Origin: Flaccisagitta enflata
Lineage: Eukaryota; Chaetognatha; Sagittoidea; Aphragmophora
Length of the DNA stretch: 64,000 nucleotides
Assembly: GCA_965153355.1 (NCBI GenBank)
Contig: OZ231128.1
Coordinates: 27,900,001-27,964,000, forward strand
Direction of reading: 5' to 3'
Position 1 is the stretch's first letter. Every line of letters begins with the position of its first letter. A program made the position numbers and the translations under genes. Under the pieces are notes generated by a model. That model saw only the letters and a program-made list of their open reading frames with translations. It did no database searches and was not told the DNA's origin. Below, in pieces: positions 37,906 to 51,472 of this stretch.

Positions 37906-38575
37906 ACATGCGGGTGGGCAGGAGCAGTGCTGGAGAAGGTCACTAGGGCATAAGGGCAGGAGCAGTATGCTCAAAAAGCTAAAAAACGCCAAAAAAGTAA
38001 TAGTCGCAAAATCGTTAGATGGTCAGCGGTAACCGTGCCCTGCCTAATTAGGTTGCGCTTGACATTGAAGGGGGAGCTTCTCCTCCTCGTCCTCCTCGTC
38101 CTCGTCCTCCTCCTCCTCCATCCCCCCTCCCCCAACCTCCAGGCCCATATCTCAGCCTCGAGGCCCATATCCCAGCCTTGAGGCCCAAATCCCAGTCTTG
38201 AGGCCCAAATCCCTGGAGGCTGGCATTTAGGCCTCGAAGATGGGATTTTGGCCTTAGGATAGGATTTTGGCCTTGAGGTTGGAATTTGGGACTCAAGACT
38301 GTGATTTGGGCCTCAAGACTGGGATCTTGGCCTCAAGGCTAAGGTATGGGCCTTGAGGCCAAGAAATGGACCTGGAGGTTGAGGAGGGGGTACGAAGAAG
38401 GAGGAGAAGGAGAAGGAGAAGGAGAAAATTCCCCTGTGTGAAAGCATAGGTCATCGACCCCTTTGGGCCGCTGCCCAAAAAGGGGACCGACCGACCAACC
38501 AACCGACCAACCGACCGATTGACCGGCCGACGGACCGACATAGCGGGGCGTAGAGTCGAGGAAGCACGTGACTAA
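37906..38575 (+). repeat. Family B element interrupted by a family A element
   Basis: B left part (CATGCGGGTGGGCAGGAGCA, GCTAAAAAACGCC) to about 38000; an A element occupies 38001-38478; B resumes as GGACCGACCGACCAACC and ends GTGACTAA. Confidence 0.78.
38001..38478 (+). repeat. Family A element nested in family B
   Basis: TAGTCGCAAAATCGTTAGATGG head, reduced left arm, 20-bp core units (GAGGCCCATATCTCAGCCTC), right arm GTGAAAGCATAGGTCATCGA and GGGCCGCTGCCCAAAAA. Confidence 0.85.
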
Positions 38576-39212
38576 AAAACAAAAAGAAAAAAAACGGCGC
38601 GATACATCGGAATGGAAGGCACAAAAATCGAAAAATCCTAAAAGTGTAGGTGTACTTTTTTCCAAGATGGGATGCCCGCCTGTAACAGATATATAACTTT
38701 TTAGCTTTCAAGTCATTTTCTTTGAATCTAAATCTGATATTGGAAAAAATGGAAGTATGCTGTTAATGGATGAAATTCGTTCGCTCTTGACATCCGTTGT
38801 TGCAGAGTTTGACTGTGTCTACAATACATCAAATAAGGGGTGTTCTAATTAGATATTTAGGTAGTTTTTTAACGAGGAAAAATTTTACTTCAAGCACATA
38901 GAATAGTCAATATAGTATCAATGACTAGTGTACAAAACACCTGACATCTTGGCTAAAGAATTCTTTATCAATGAAAAATAGCTGAGTAAATCAATATACT
39001 GTAATTCTTGCATCTATCGCCGCCCTCTAATTAGCGCCCCCCTTTTTTTAATGAAATAGTGAGCATGTGACAAAACAATTTTTTTTGAGAAAAATCCTTT
39101 AAGATTCCTTTTGAATTAGGTTTTTTAGTAGAAACCGCATATGAATAGCGTATTGATTAAAGCCCAGGGCAAAAGACAGGACTAGACGCATTCTCCTGGT
39201 CAATGCTGCCAC

Positions 39213-39218
39213 TTTATT
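39213..39218 (-). promoter_or_regulatory. Polyadenylation signal of the double-ShKT gene
   Basis: AATAAA on the minus strand, about 41 nt downstream of the stop codon at 39261-39259. The short canonical 3' UTR supports a complete gene. Confidence 0.75.
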
Positions 39219-39258
39219 TTTGTAGAAATCACAAGGAAAAAAAAAGAGACCAAAGCGA

Positions 39259-39482
39259 CTAGCAATGATTACAGGATCGTGGACAGACGGCCAGCATGTA
39301 AGTCGGGTTTTTGTGACATTCGCCTCTGGCAGCCCACGCCGCGCAACTGTTGTGCTTGTCAAAGGTGCATGATCCTCTGCAGTTGGGCAACATCCACGCT
39401 GGATTCTTGGCGCATTCTCCGGCCAACGCCCAAGCGTGACATTGCACGTTGTAATCGACGCAAGCAAGCCCGTTTCCGGTCC
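39259..39482 (-). CDS. Secreted double-ShKT peptide, exon 2 (mature domain)
   Basis: Seen: after the acceptor CCATTTACAG (AG at 39484-39483), a phase-1 exon of 224 nt ends in TAG. It encodes two ShKT-like units, CVDYNVQCHAWALAGEC then NPAWM..C..SC, and SCAAWAARGEC then NPTYM..C..SC..C. ShKT domains (family knowledge) are roughly 35-residue six-cysteine folds with WA..GEC and NP..M signatures, found in secreted enzymes, ion-channel-blocking peptides and innate proteins. Here the first unit lacks its sixth Cys and the second lacks its first (Thr in its place), leaving exactly ten. In ShK the first and sixth Cys pair, so the two leftover Cys could bridge the two units. No enzyme domain is attached. 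Joined with exon 1 the product is 88 residues. Function is unknown. Confidence 0.87.
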
Positions 39483-39845
39483 CTGTAAATGGACAAGGAG
39501 AGAGGATGGACTTGACATTCATGAATGATTCATGGCTTGGTAGGTACAGTATTTAATGGATGTCATGGTATGAATGGAAAGATATTACGTAAATAATGAC
39601 GCTTAGATAAACGAAAGGTAAGATTTAGATGAGTGAATGGTAAGAAAAACAATCATAATCAACGAATTTATGGACGTGAGGAATTTTTGAGGACAGAACG
39701 ACCAAATTGTCAATGAATGGATGAAGCGGAGTGTGAGTCATAGGATCACTGTGAGGTGAATGAATGGTACTCATCGTTCATCGGCAACTAAACCGAGCCT
39801 GAATTATTTCCACAATTGGATGCACGATAACATCACTGAATTTAC

Positions 39846-39888
39846 CTAATTGAAGAAGAAACAGAAGGCAGAAACCCAAGGCTATCAT
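39846..39888 (-). CDS. Secreted double-ShKT peptide, exon 1 (signal peptide)
   Basis: On the minus strand an ATG at 39888-39886 encodes MIALGFCLLFLLQL, a compact signal peptide core, then a GTAAAT donor at 39845 after the first base of a codon (phase 1). Exon 2 starts in the matching phase, giving an intron of 363 bp (39845-39483). No other ATG lies between here and the 5' flank in frame, and phase-1 entry after a signal peptide is the usual design for secreted cysteine-rich peptides. No TATA box was recognised upstream. The identification rests on phase agreement, hydrophobicity and spacing. Confidence 0.8.
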
Positions 39889-40286
39889 TTTGATGCCCCT
39901 TTTTAGCCACAACTTAGACCAAGACGAAACAATTACGTTTTCACCAAAACGTCGATTAATCAGCGTTTGTGTTGTTGTTTTTTTTTTCTCGTTGAATTGT
40001 TGGGTGATCAGCTTCTGTGATGGGTCAACAAATTACTAAGATTTTCGCCCGCTTTGGGGCGAAGACGGTATTGCCAAAACCGCTTGCGATTCCATGCCGT
40101 CAAAGACTGACAGAAAGATGAACAGATGATGGACCGGCAAACCAGCATTTGGATTTGGGACTTACGTATTGAGTTAGGTGATTGGGACGGATACAACAGA
40201 TTCTTAAGAGATAAAAGAACTTTGAAATATGGAGATTGAGTGAACATGAGCATTCCCTGTCATGAATGAAGCACGTTTTCAAAAGA
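39889..40286. other. 5' flank of the double-ShKT gene
   Basis: Presumed 5' UTR and promoter on the minus strand; no TATA box or repeat recognised. The interval 38580-39212 on the other side is also plain apart from the 3' UTR. Confidence 0.45.
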
Positions 40287-40449
40287 AACAAGGCCGGAAA
40301 CGCGGCTACGGAGGACGCGTGCGGGTGGGCAGGGGCAGTGATGAAAAAGGTTAACTAAACATTTGCAAAGAAAGCCCAAAACGCCGAAAAATGCGTAGTG
40401 TTTCCGACCGGCAGACAAAGCGGATTGTAGAGTCACGTAGCACGCGACT
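40287..40449 (+). repeat. Family B element
   Basis: AACAAGGCCGGAAACGCGGC to GTAGCACGCGACT; hairpin AGTCACG-TAGCA-CGCGACT with one mismatch. Confidence 0.83.
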
Positions 40450-40578
40450 TGAAATTAGGAAATTGGAACTATTTATCGTCGGGGGACTCAGTCCTTTATA
40501 TAATAAGCGGGGAAAAAAGACTATCATTCGTTTGATGTTCTTGGCAGTGACTGAGGGAGCAAATCTTAACCTTATTAA

Positions 40579-40690
40579 TGTCGCGATTCACGCGACAAGT
40601 TCTCCTACAATCCACTGTTGGTTTGATCAATCGATCGGTCAATCGGCCGGCCGGTTGGTCCGTCGGTCGGTCAGCGGTTCGGTCTGTTTG
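40579..40690 (-). repeat. Family B fragment with a compensated hairpin
   Basis: TGTCGCG-ATTCA-CGCGACA: the outer A-T pair of the stem has become T-A on both arms. Followed by GGTCGGT-type units; the other end is lost. Confidence 0.65.
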
Positions 40691-41096
40691 AGGGTGTCGA
40701 ACGGACTCTATTCTTGGGTTTTGCGACAAAAAAAAAAAAAAAAAAAAAAAAAATAAAGAACAAAAACCAATTCAATTAATGTTTTTTTTTTTCCAACGTT
40801 CATAAATAATAGGTTCGTGATGTTCACGTGTTAAAGAGCCAATTTTGTCCACTCAGCCTCCCTCCTTTCTTTTTGGCCTTTTTAGCTTTTGGCCGTTTTG
40901 GGCCATACACTTTTTTTTCATTCTATCCAATGTTATACTTGGCTCTGCGATTGGAAAAATAATTTGCTCAAACAAGAGCAAATTCATGGCACCGATGGAT
41001 ATGGTTTGAGGCTCCTTTAACATTTGCACAGTTTTATAAATATCAATGTTGCCAATTTTGTGTAGCAATTGGCTGTGTATCTCCAAAAGGACATTC

Positions 41097-41252
41097 AGTA
41101 AAATCCCGCTCTGACGGATTTCAGGGGACTAAAAGATTATAGGTGGAATTTTATTACCGCCAATATAGTAGATAAAAGAAGGAACAAAGAATAGGCATCT
41201 GTTACAGGCAGAGTTTCGTTAGAAGCGGGTCCGTTAGAGCGGGGTTTAACTG
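41097..41252. mobile_element. Pogo/Tigger-type MITE
   Basis: CAGTAAAATCCCGCTCTGAC left, inverse TAGAGCGGGGTTTAACTG right, TA at 41253. The CAGT..AAnCCCGCT terminus resembles pogo/Tigger ends. Confidence 0.7.
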
Positions 41253-41550
41253 TACCTTGTCTTTGGAGCATCTATAGGTTACTACAAATAACTGATAGCA
41301 ATGACCGTCTTTGGACTCTTCTCCCTCATTCTCTATTGTAAACAAACATTGAAAGACAAAATCCATTTTTTCCAAAGTACGTTTTATAAGCCCTAGTCTG
41401 TAAGGAAACAAACCAAACCTAAAACGTGACGGAAAATTACCTTGTAATGAGAAATATTGGACATGTAGGATATAAGTGTAGTGCGTTGGCAACTCAATAA
41501 AGATTACTGTTCTTTTATTGATTCAAGTTGGCAATAGCCAATAGTCATTT

Positions 41551-41772
<222 letters not shown>

Positions 41773-42019
41773 GTTTGTAACAGTAACACTCTCACTTTCG
41801 GCAAGTTAGTTTACGTCTGTCATTTGGCATCGAGTTGCCGACAATTTCTTTCATTTTTGGCAGTTTTTTTTATTCTGAAGTTATCCGAGTCATTTCCTGT
41901 TTCTCCATAAAACCATAACTTCGATATATTTAGTCCATCAATCACCTTGTGTCACCCAACGTATTATATTTCGTTTGTTTCATTCTGTTCGGTAGAAAGC
42001 TGTGGTCTGTCTGTAGAAC

Positions 42020-42028
42020 TATCTGTCG

Positions 42029-42092
<64 letters not shown>

Positions 42093-42095
42093 GAC
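42020..42095. repeat. (TCTG)n microsatellite
   Basis: About 15 uninterrupted CTGT units, with TCTG-rich flanks to 42190. Confidence 0.95.
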
Positions 42096-42215
42096 TGTCT
42101 ATCTCTTTGTCTGTCCGTCTGTATATATGTCTCTCATTCTGTCTTTCTATCTGACTGTGCATCTGAATCTGTTTGTGTGTCTGTCTGTCCATGCATATGT
42201 TTCTTAGTTCCCTTT

Positions 42216-42955
42216 TTGGGCAGCGGCCCCAAAGGGGACAAAGTCCTGTAGAAAACAGGGGGAATCTGTCCCTCCGCCCCCCCCCTCCAGCCCCATCCTC
42301 AGGGCTTCATCTCCTTTGGGGCCCAAATCCAAACTGTATGGCCCAGACCAAGCCAAATAGCCCAAATCCAAGCAAATGGTCCAAATCTGGCTAGAAAACC
42401 TGAATTCTGGTCTGAATTCTATCATTTTAGCCCCTTAGACCAAGATTCTGGCTTCTGATACCTAGATTCTGGCTTCTAAAACCCACATCCTACCATTAGA
42501 GACCCAGATACTGGCCTCTGAGACCCAGATTCTGGCCTCAAAGACCTAATACCTGGCCACAGAGACCCAAATCCTGGCCTAAGATACTCAAATCCTGGCC
42601 TCTGAGTCCAAGAAATTGGTCTCTGAGACCGAATGTTGGCCCTAGAGACCCAGATTCTGGCCTGCTCCCCCTTAACTAAACCTACAAACTACTCAAGAAG
42701 GGCATGGGTACCGTTCTCCATATACTGCATTTAGTCATCTCTCCATGTTATTCACTTAGAGTTAGAATAACCGGGCATCCTGGACAGAAGGAAGTCAGAC
42801 TGAAGGACGGACGGACGGACGGATGGACACTTGGACAGATTCCCCCTGTGTTCTACAGGACTTCGCCGCTGCCCTGCTCCCCCTCAACATAAATCACGTA
42901 CTGCTCAAGCAGGGCACGGGTACCGCTGACCACTTACTGCCTTTGGGCTGCTATT
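42216..42955 (-). repeat. Family A element, inverted partner of 37092-37902
   Basis: Starts TTTTTGGGCAGCGGCCCCAA, GGGGACAAAGTCCTGTAGAA, core units GACCCAGATTCTGGCCTC, then CCTGGACAGAAGGAAGTC and (GGAC)n, and ends GACCACTTACTGCCTTTGGG. Confidence 0.83.
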
Positions 42956-43108
42956 TTCATTTGTTCAGCCTTCATTTACTGTCCCACGGTCTATCTACAA
43001 CCCGTGTGTCTGTCTCAATCGTTCTCATATATATCTCTTTCCCATCTTTCAGTACCTGACTCGAAGTTGGAGTATCGGGTATCATTTTTGCGTGGTATTG
43101 AAGCGAGG

Positions 43109-43111
<3 letters not shown>

Positions 43112-43202
<91 letters not shown>
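43112..43202. repeat. (AG)n microsatellite
   Basis: About 90 bp of AG. Confidence 0.97.
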
Positions 43203-43206
<4 letters not shown>

Positions 43207-43447
43207 TGCTGAATGACTAAACACTCATAATGGCCACCCGTTACCCAATATCTCTCCATAGCGATGCAATCAAACGATAAAGAGGTTAAAGCCGCCATCG
43301 TAATCCATTCATGCCACTGCTTCCCGAGGGTATTCAGACGCGAGGAGAAAAACGGAAAGAAACTCATGAGTATCGATATAGAAAGTAGAAAGAGAGAGAT
43401 TGAGTGAGAGAACATTGCAAATCACGTTATGTCGCGCTATGGATGTA

Positions 43448-43599
43448 CAGTTGAGCTTTATTAGAGCGCATGCCGAGGGACTGGGCCATATTATGCCTTA
43501 TACTGCCTTATTGCCAATATACAAATAACTACAAAAATCTCCTATTGGACTATAAACTACATGCCTTAATAGCGGGTGCGCTCTAGCGGTGCTCCACTG
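43448..43599. mobile_element. Pogo/Tigger-type MITE, 152 bp
   Basis: CAGTTGAGCTTTATTAGAGCG left and CGCTCTAGCGGTGCTCCACTG right, TA on both sides (43446-43447, 43600-43601). Confidence 0.7.
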
Positions 43600-43601
43600 T
43601 A

Positions 43602-44480
43602 CATCCAAATCAAATAGATAAGTAGATATCTTCAAGACTAGAGAGATTCGGGGCAACTATAATGGGAAGATGAATAAAGCCAATGGAAATGATATTCCGA
43701 ATGTAGACTGATAAAATGTTTTCTAGCTAAAACATTAACATTCGGAACAAAAATTGTGCAGGAATGTTGCCCTAAATTCCTCATTGTATGTTTTTTAAAA
43801 ACATCATTTTTTGCTGTTTCCAAGTCTTGAAGGAATGTACTGTACCTGTTGAGTTCCGATATGAGTCATTGAGCAGCGAACATCTATTCTGGATGAAACT
43901 AAGCCTTAAATTTAAAACATTAAATGGACCGACAGACCTACCGACCAATGAACCTACCAACCGACGGATCTAGTACCAACCAAATGAGCAGCGTATACAG
44001 TTGCGTGCAATCACGAGTTAATTGGCAGAATCGGAAATGAATAGATAAATTTACCTGAATGTCCAGTCGTGTCATTATCAAACATGCTACATTCTCTTCA
44101 AGTTGCTATGCGTAGCGTGCAGTAGTCCGATGTCACATCCATCATCAGCAAATATCACTTGCGCCATTTGTTCAATGTTACAAACGTTTTACGTCCATGT
44201 CCATGTCACATTTGTGCGTGGTTCCGAGTTGATGAGTCCGACTCAATCATGTTAAGCAATAGCCCTGCGGCCATAGTGTATATACGTCTTCATCACTTCA
44301 TCTCCTTGCAGTTGAGAGATTCACGACAGGAAAAGATTCGACTATAGAATTCTTTTATAGTTGAATAAAGTTTCGTTTATAGAAATGATTCAGTTTAAGA
44401 AATGATTTCTACCATCAGCATGCAACCCACTGTCATTGAGATAAGTGATTCCTTTCCTTATTCTGTAGCGTAGGTATTTT
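43602..44480. other. Interval without recognised genes
   Basis: No domain, splice-bounded exon or repeat family recognised. Confidence 0.45.
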
Positions 44481-45019
44481 TTAGTCGCGTGCACGCGACT
44501 CTAGGACTCGCTCTGTCTGTCGGTCGGTTGGTCGGTCGGTCGGTTAGTCCGTCCGTCCGTCTGTCCGTCCGTCCATTGTCCGTTCAGCCGTCCGTCCGTC
44601 CATCCATCCATCCGTCCATCCATCCGTTTATCCAGCTGTCCGTCCATCCATCCGTCCATCCGTCCGTCCGTCCTTCCGTCCGTCCGTCCGTCCGTCCGTC
44701 CGTCCATCCGTCCGTCCGTCCGTCCATCCGTCCGTCCGTCCGTCCGTCCGTCCGTCCGTCACGTTTAGCTTTTTTTCATCGTCTAATGTCATTTTAAGTC
44801 ATTTTAAGTAATTTTCAGTTATTTCAAGACAATTAACATTTATTCTTTTTGTCTTTTTGTCTTTTTGTCTTTTTGTCTTTTTGTCTTTTGGTCTTTTTGT
44901 CTTTTTGTCTTTTTGTCTTTTTGTCTTTTTGTCTTTTTGTCTTTTGGTATTTTTGTCTTTTGGTATTTTGGTATTTTGGTCTTCACAACCGCACGCGACA
45001 GTAAGGTGTTGGCCTTGTT
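44481..45019 (-). repeat. Family B element, long form
   Basis: Hairpin AGTCGCGTGCACGCGACT, about 220 bp of GGTCGGT/CCGT units, TCATTTTAAG units, then about 140 bp of CTTTTTGT, ending ACCGCACGCGACAG and GGCCTTGTT. Confidence 0.87.
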
Positions 45020-45136
45020 GCTGTTCGATTTCCCAATCTCAGTGTTTAATTCTGTTCCTCTGTCTAACTCTTTTTCTGTCTTTGTCTTCGTCCACATCTC
45101 CCTCTCCGTTTTTCTTAGTCTGTCTCTGTCTGTCTG

Positions 45137-45176
<40 letters not shown>

Positions 45177-45504
45177 CCCAACTTCTCTTCCGTGTTAGTC
45201 TTTTTTCCCTCCACTGCTTTCACCCTCTTAAAATCGTTATCTAATTCGCGAGAAATTTTCGGCACCATTATTTCTCTCTCTTTCTTTCTCTCTCTCTCTT
45301 TTTTTCGCTTCACTTAAAGTTTTTGCGTGGGCTGTGGGACGTTTTTTTTTTTTTGCCGCAACCCGAGGGAGGATATTGGATCATTATGGAGGAAAGAGAT
45401 TGGCATTTTTACCAATTGCCGGGGAAGGGTTTGTTATTGTTGCTGTCCCTTTTGTCAACACTATGTACGGAGGAAAGAGGCGGCGCGGCAGTGGCGCCGG
45501 CGAG

Positions 45505-46814
<1,310 letters not shown>

Positions 46815-47413
46815 ACACCTGTCTCACAATTATTGATAATACTTCATTGAGGGAAAAACCATAGAAGATACATGATTATACTAATGAGATTTGAACTGAA
46901 GTGAGCCAGAACATCATATTAAAAGGTTTAATTGACGAGAAGTCAACACAACCTGTTTGGACCACTCCTCTAAAGGAGCAATTCAGAATCAGAATACTAA
47001 AATTTCATGAATTTTACCAGAAATTTCCAACATAAGGAATAAAATGAAATATCTCATATTGGCTAAAATATTCAACGGATTTGGATAAAATTTGAGTCAT
47101 AAATACTATGAATCATGATTAATATCCACCTAAAATCTTGTGCAAATCGGACATGATCTTCATAGGTTTTTGCAATCTCAAAATTATCAAATTTTTTTGA
47201 TTGGAAGAAAACTTCGTGGATGGAGGAGGGACGCTCACAGGACTTTCTATCAGTTTGATTGTTTCGATTTTAACAAAAAGTCCAATAAGTATCATTTTCT
47301 GTATAAATAAATCATGTAAGATACTGTTTGGTGTACAGAAGTTTTTTCATGAGAGAAATATTAATTTCTTAACTCCTGATTACATCCAGTATCAATAATT
47401 GTGAGACATGTGT
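46815..47413. mobile_element. 599-bp MITE with TA target duplication
   Basis: ACACCTGTCTCACAATTATT left, inverse AATAATTGTGAGACATGTGT right, TA at 46813-46814 and 47414-47415. No transposase frame. Probably Tc1/mariner-type. Confidence 0.72.
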
Positions 47414-47752
47414 TACTAGATTGCAAAGAGTGATACAAAATGCTTCCATAACGAAAAGAAACATCGGTTTGTTCTAATTTGATCAGAGATTTCATTTGAA
47501 ATGATCAACTAAACAATATAATCAAAATTCAAACAGAACCCTTTATCAACGTTATTGATGATGCAACAAAATATTTTCTGTCATTTTCAACTTATATTTG
47601 TATTGGGCTAAGAGCAAACGAAGGGAAGAGCAAAAGAGGGGCATTTCGAAACATCAACTCATCAAGCATAACTTCTAACTATTACATGTGGGGTAACGAC
47701 GTCAATATCCATTCTCTGCTAAATTTGACTATTCGATGTGCGTATGCGCCTG

Positions 47753-47756
<4 letters not shown>

Positions 47757-47823
<67 letters not shown>
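47757..47823. repeat. (CT)n microsatellite
   Basis: About 67 bp of CT. Confidence 0.97.
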
Positions 47824-47827
<4 letters not shown>

Positions 47828-48009
47828 ATTAATCTAAAGAACTTTTGTCGCAGTTCAAATTAGTAGCCCTCTCCGTTATTCACCCGGACATGGGCGATAA
47901 CAGGCTTTTGCCCCGGCCTCTGTCTCTCTTACTAACTTTCTCCCTCTTTCTGTGTCTGAATCGTTCAGGGTGTCCGTCTCTGTCTCTCTGGTATTGTCTC
48001 TCTGGTTTT

Positions 48010-48075
48010 AAGTCGCGTATTACGCGACACTACTCCTCACTTTTTCTATTGGTCCGTCCACCGGTCGGTCCAACG
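48010..48075 (-). repeat. Family B fragment (hairpin end)
   Basis: AGTCGCG-TATTA-CGCGACA followed by GGTCCGTCCACCGGTCGGTCC; the rest is missing. 48076-48923 has no supported feature. Confidence 0.6.
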
Positions 48076-48923
48076 GACCATCGTTGAGTTCTCTTTTCAT
48101 CTTTTTCCATTCTGATGACCGTAAGAATCGTTTTGACTGTGTGCAGGGCTTTCAAAGTGTTCTTTGTTCGTGTCTTAAAAAGAACCAAGGAGGTCAATTT
48201 TGTCCTTCCGTTTGTCTATTCATTATGTCTCGATGTCTTTTTAAACGGTAGTGTCTGTTTGAACAGTGATGGCAGAAGTATTGGAGAAGGGCAAACTATT
48301 TGTTCAATGTTCAATCCATCAAATTAGCAAATCATTGACTGATATTTAACCAAGAGGCAAAAGTATTTGAACAAATGAACAAAAAAAAATGTTGATGATT
48401 ACACAGATTGAAGGAGGTCGAACTGTTGGCCAACTGTTCCTTTCTTAATAGCTCAAAAAGCCTAAAACCGTCGTTAAAACTCCTCTTGGCCAATTCTCTT
48501 TGCAATGACCTAGATTTTTTCTTAATGTTTTCTTTTCATTCTATAGGTTCTTTTCTTTCTTTTTTGTTCTTTTTTGCCCTTTTTTTCTTCTTCTTCTCTT
48601 TGCACTGTCGTTGGCCCCGACCTCTATTGGCCTCTCGCTGAGTTTCCCCATTCTAGTCACAGCGGGACTGGGATTTCGGCAAGTGGTCCTTTTCTTACGT
48701 TGACGAGATTGATCGCTTTCTGTTTCTCTGCTTTTTGATGGGCCGATTCCCTTTTTTTCCTTCTTGATGGGACCCTCCTCAAACCTTTTAGTTTGGACTT
48801 CACTCGAACCTTTTTTTTTCTGACCTGACATATGTTAGTTTTTTTTTCTCAATGAAATCTTTTGATTGTCGACCTCCTTGTCGACGGTTGAGTGGTGGGC
48901 ATTGAAGTTTCAAGAGAAGACAA

Positions 48924-49072
48924 AACAAGGCCGAATACACGGCAATCCAGTCGCGGACGGTTGGGCAGGAGCAGTAATGTGAAAACCACTCGGAATTAAA
49001 AAATGTGACCTATCGACCGACCTACCGACCGACCGACACGGCAAGGTGTAGAGTCGCGTGTTCGCGACTAAA
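48924..49072 (+). repeat. Family B element
   Basis: AACAAGGCCGAATACACGGC to CGCGACTAA; CCGACCGACCGACACGGCAA; hairpin AGTCGCG-TGTT-CGCGACT. Confidence 0.88.
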
Positions 49073-49171
49073 AAGAATCATTAAAAGAAGGAGTGGCTCT
49101 TTTTCATGGTGCAATTAAAGCTAGGTAAAGGGGAGATACATTTTGACCTAGAAGCTCCTAACCCTCCCAAA

Positions 49172-49305
49172 AGAGTAATCAAGCCGGAAACACGGCTAAC
49201 ATAGGCACGTGCGTTAGGGCAAGGGCATTGGCAGGGGCAATGGCATAAAAAACGGCTGCTGTATACATGAATGCGGAAAGAGAGTAGTGTTGCCGACCGA
49301 CATAT
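49172..49305 (+). repeat. Family B fragment, 5' part
   Basis: AGCCGGAAACACGGCTAACA, GGCAGGGGCAATGGCATAA and GCCGACCGACAT; lacks the hairpin. Confidence 0.55.
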
Positions 49306-49552
49306 ATTCTTATTCGAAAATGTTGTTTGTTGTTCTTATGAGGAGGAGCAAAAAACGGAAATTGAACAAATCAGTAATCAGAACATGCACAGACATTGAC
49401 AAACGCTGCTCTGTTGGTAAGCCCGGTTCGAAATGAATCAAGAAATATAGTTGTGGTTACCAAAAACCGACCAGCCAAGAGAGCAACAAGTCATCCCCGT
49501 TTCCTCTTTATGTTTACTATGGCTGAATAACGAGATCCACGAAAAGGCAAAG

Positions 49553-49682
<130 letters not shown>

Positions 49683-49915
49683 AGTTGGGGAAAAGTGTTT
49701 TCTCTGCCATTCCTCTCCTCCATTTTCCGTTTTGTCTAAGATGGTCGTTTTGTCTGGTCCTGATGGGACAATTCTCCAACGATACAAGCAACTCTTTTGC
49801 TCGGCCGACCGACAGACTTCTTGTTAAGAGATCTTCGGCCGTGATTGGGCCCGAAAAAAGAAAGAATCATGACATGGGAGGAGGCGGGGGAGGGGAAAGA
49901 GGGGGAAGGGGGGGG

Positions 49916-50319
49916 AACTGTTGGGCAGGCGCTGTGTTGCAAAAACTGCTCATAGTCAATCAATGTAACGGACGGATGGATGGACCAACCAACCAACCGA
50001 CCTCAGGAAGTGGAGAGGAGGTTTCATCATCTGTGAGGGATGAGGAACAAGGAGGTGCATGGACGTTACAAATAGATGCCATACGGCGGAAAAAAAGTGA
50101 TGCGTCGATCAATATAGGATGGGAAAAATTAGATTTCAGAATAGATGAAAAAAGGATGAGGAAAACAATGGGGGGGGGGGGGGAAGTCGCAGGAGGTGAT
50201 TAAAGAATGGGGTGAGGAGGATACAAGATGGGACATGAGTGGACAAGTAAGGCGGGATTGATGTTGCTAAAGTTGTTGTTGTTGTTGTTGGTGTTATGGT
50301 GTTGTTGTTGTTGTTGTGG

Positions 50320-50351
<32 letters not shown>

Positions 50352-51013
50352 GCTGTTGTTGTTGTTGTTGTTGTTGTTGTTGCTTTGTTGTTGTTGAAGT
50401 TGCTGTTGTTTTGAGTTATTGCGTCACTGTTACTACCCAACCGCAGGCTTCTATTGGGTCTGTGATAGTTCTTGCTGTATCACAAATGATACTGTCAACA
50501 GAGCGCATGCCACGTCCGTTTTATCACCTCACAACATAGAACTTTCTACGTATTGAGATTTTCTGTACATGAAATTATCATGAAGCTGGCGAGATGCCAT
50601 GAAAAACACGGCCCAGGAACGTCTAATAGTTGCTGAAAAAAACAAACCAAACTGAAGAAGATATGAAAAAAAAAGAAAGTTCAAAATAGCGTCCCACTTG
50701 CGGACATACGTACATATCGTCCCAACATATGTATGTTTTAAGGCGATAGAATATTCCATGGCCAAAAATTTTGCTACATGATATCGTTTTTTTCATTACA
50801 TACTAAATTAGGTTTGTTTTTTCTAAGACTCTTTGATTTATTTCTAATCGCCAGTAAATGTCGACTTAAAACAAGGCTCACACCTTACATGTCGCGTGCG
50901 GTCATTAAGAGCAAAAGACCAAAAGACTAAACGACTTAAAACAGGAGCAGTAATGCAAAAACGCAAAAACGCAAAAAAAGCAAACAATGACCAACCAACT
51001 GACCGACCGACTG
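49916..51013 (+). repeat. 1.1 kb tandem duplication, copy 1
   Basis: From AACTGTTGGGCAGGCGCTGT through (GTT)n at 50270-50400 to a truncated B element ending GACCGACCGACT. Offset to copy 2 is 1107-1109 bp with few differences outside homopolymers and (GTT)n. No gene in it. Confidence 0.9.
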
Positions 51014-51022
51014 GGGGGGGCG

Positions 51023-51376
51023 AACTGTTGGGCAGGCGCTGTGTTGCAAAAACTGCTCATAGTCAATCAATGTAACGGACGGATGGATGGACCAACCAAC
51101 CAACCGACCTCAGGAAGTGGAGAGGAGGTTTCATCATCTGTGAGGGATGAGGAACAAGGAGGTGCATGGACGTTACAAATAGATGCCATACGGCGGAAAA
51201 AAAGTGATGCGTCGATCAATATAGGATGGGAAAAATTAGATTTCAGAATAGATGAAAAAAGGATGAGGAAAACAAGGGGGGGGGGGGAAGTCGCAGGAGG
51301 TGATTAAAGAATGGGGTGAGGAGGATACAAGATGGGACATGAGTGGACAAGTAAGGCGGGATTGATGTTGCTAAAG

Positions 51377-51472
<96 letters not shown>

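Noticed and set aside
39099-39518. 139-codon frame on the minus strand across the ShKT exon
   Set aside because: Different frame from the ShKT domain, reads through the intron border; a shadow frame.
48541-48831. 96-codon Lys/Arg-rich frame on the minus strand with a true ATG
   Set aside because: Composition follows purine-rich sequence; no domain, splice site or homolog recalled.
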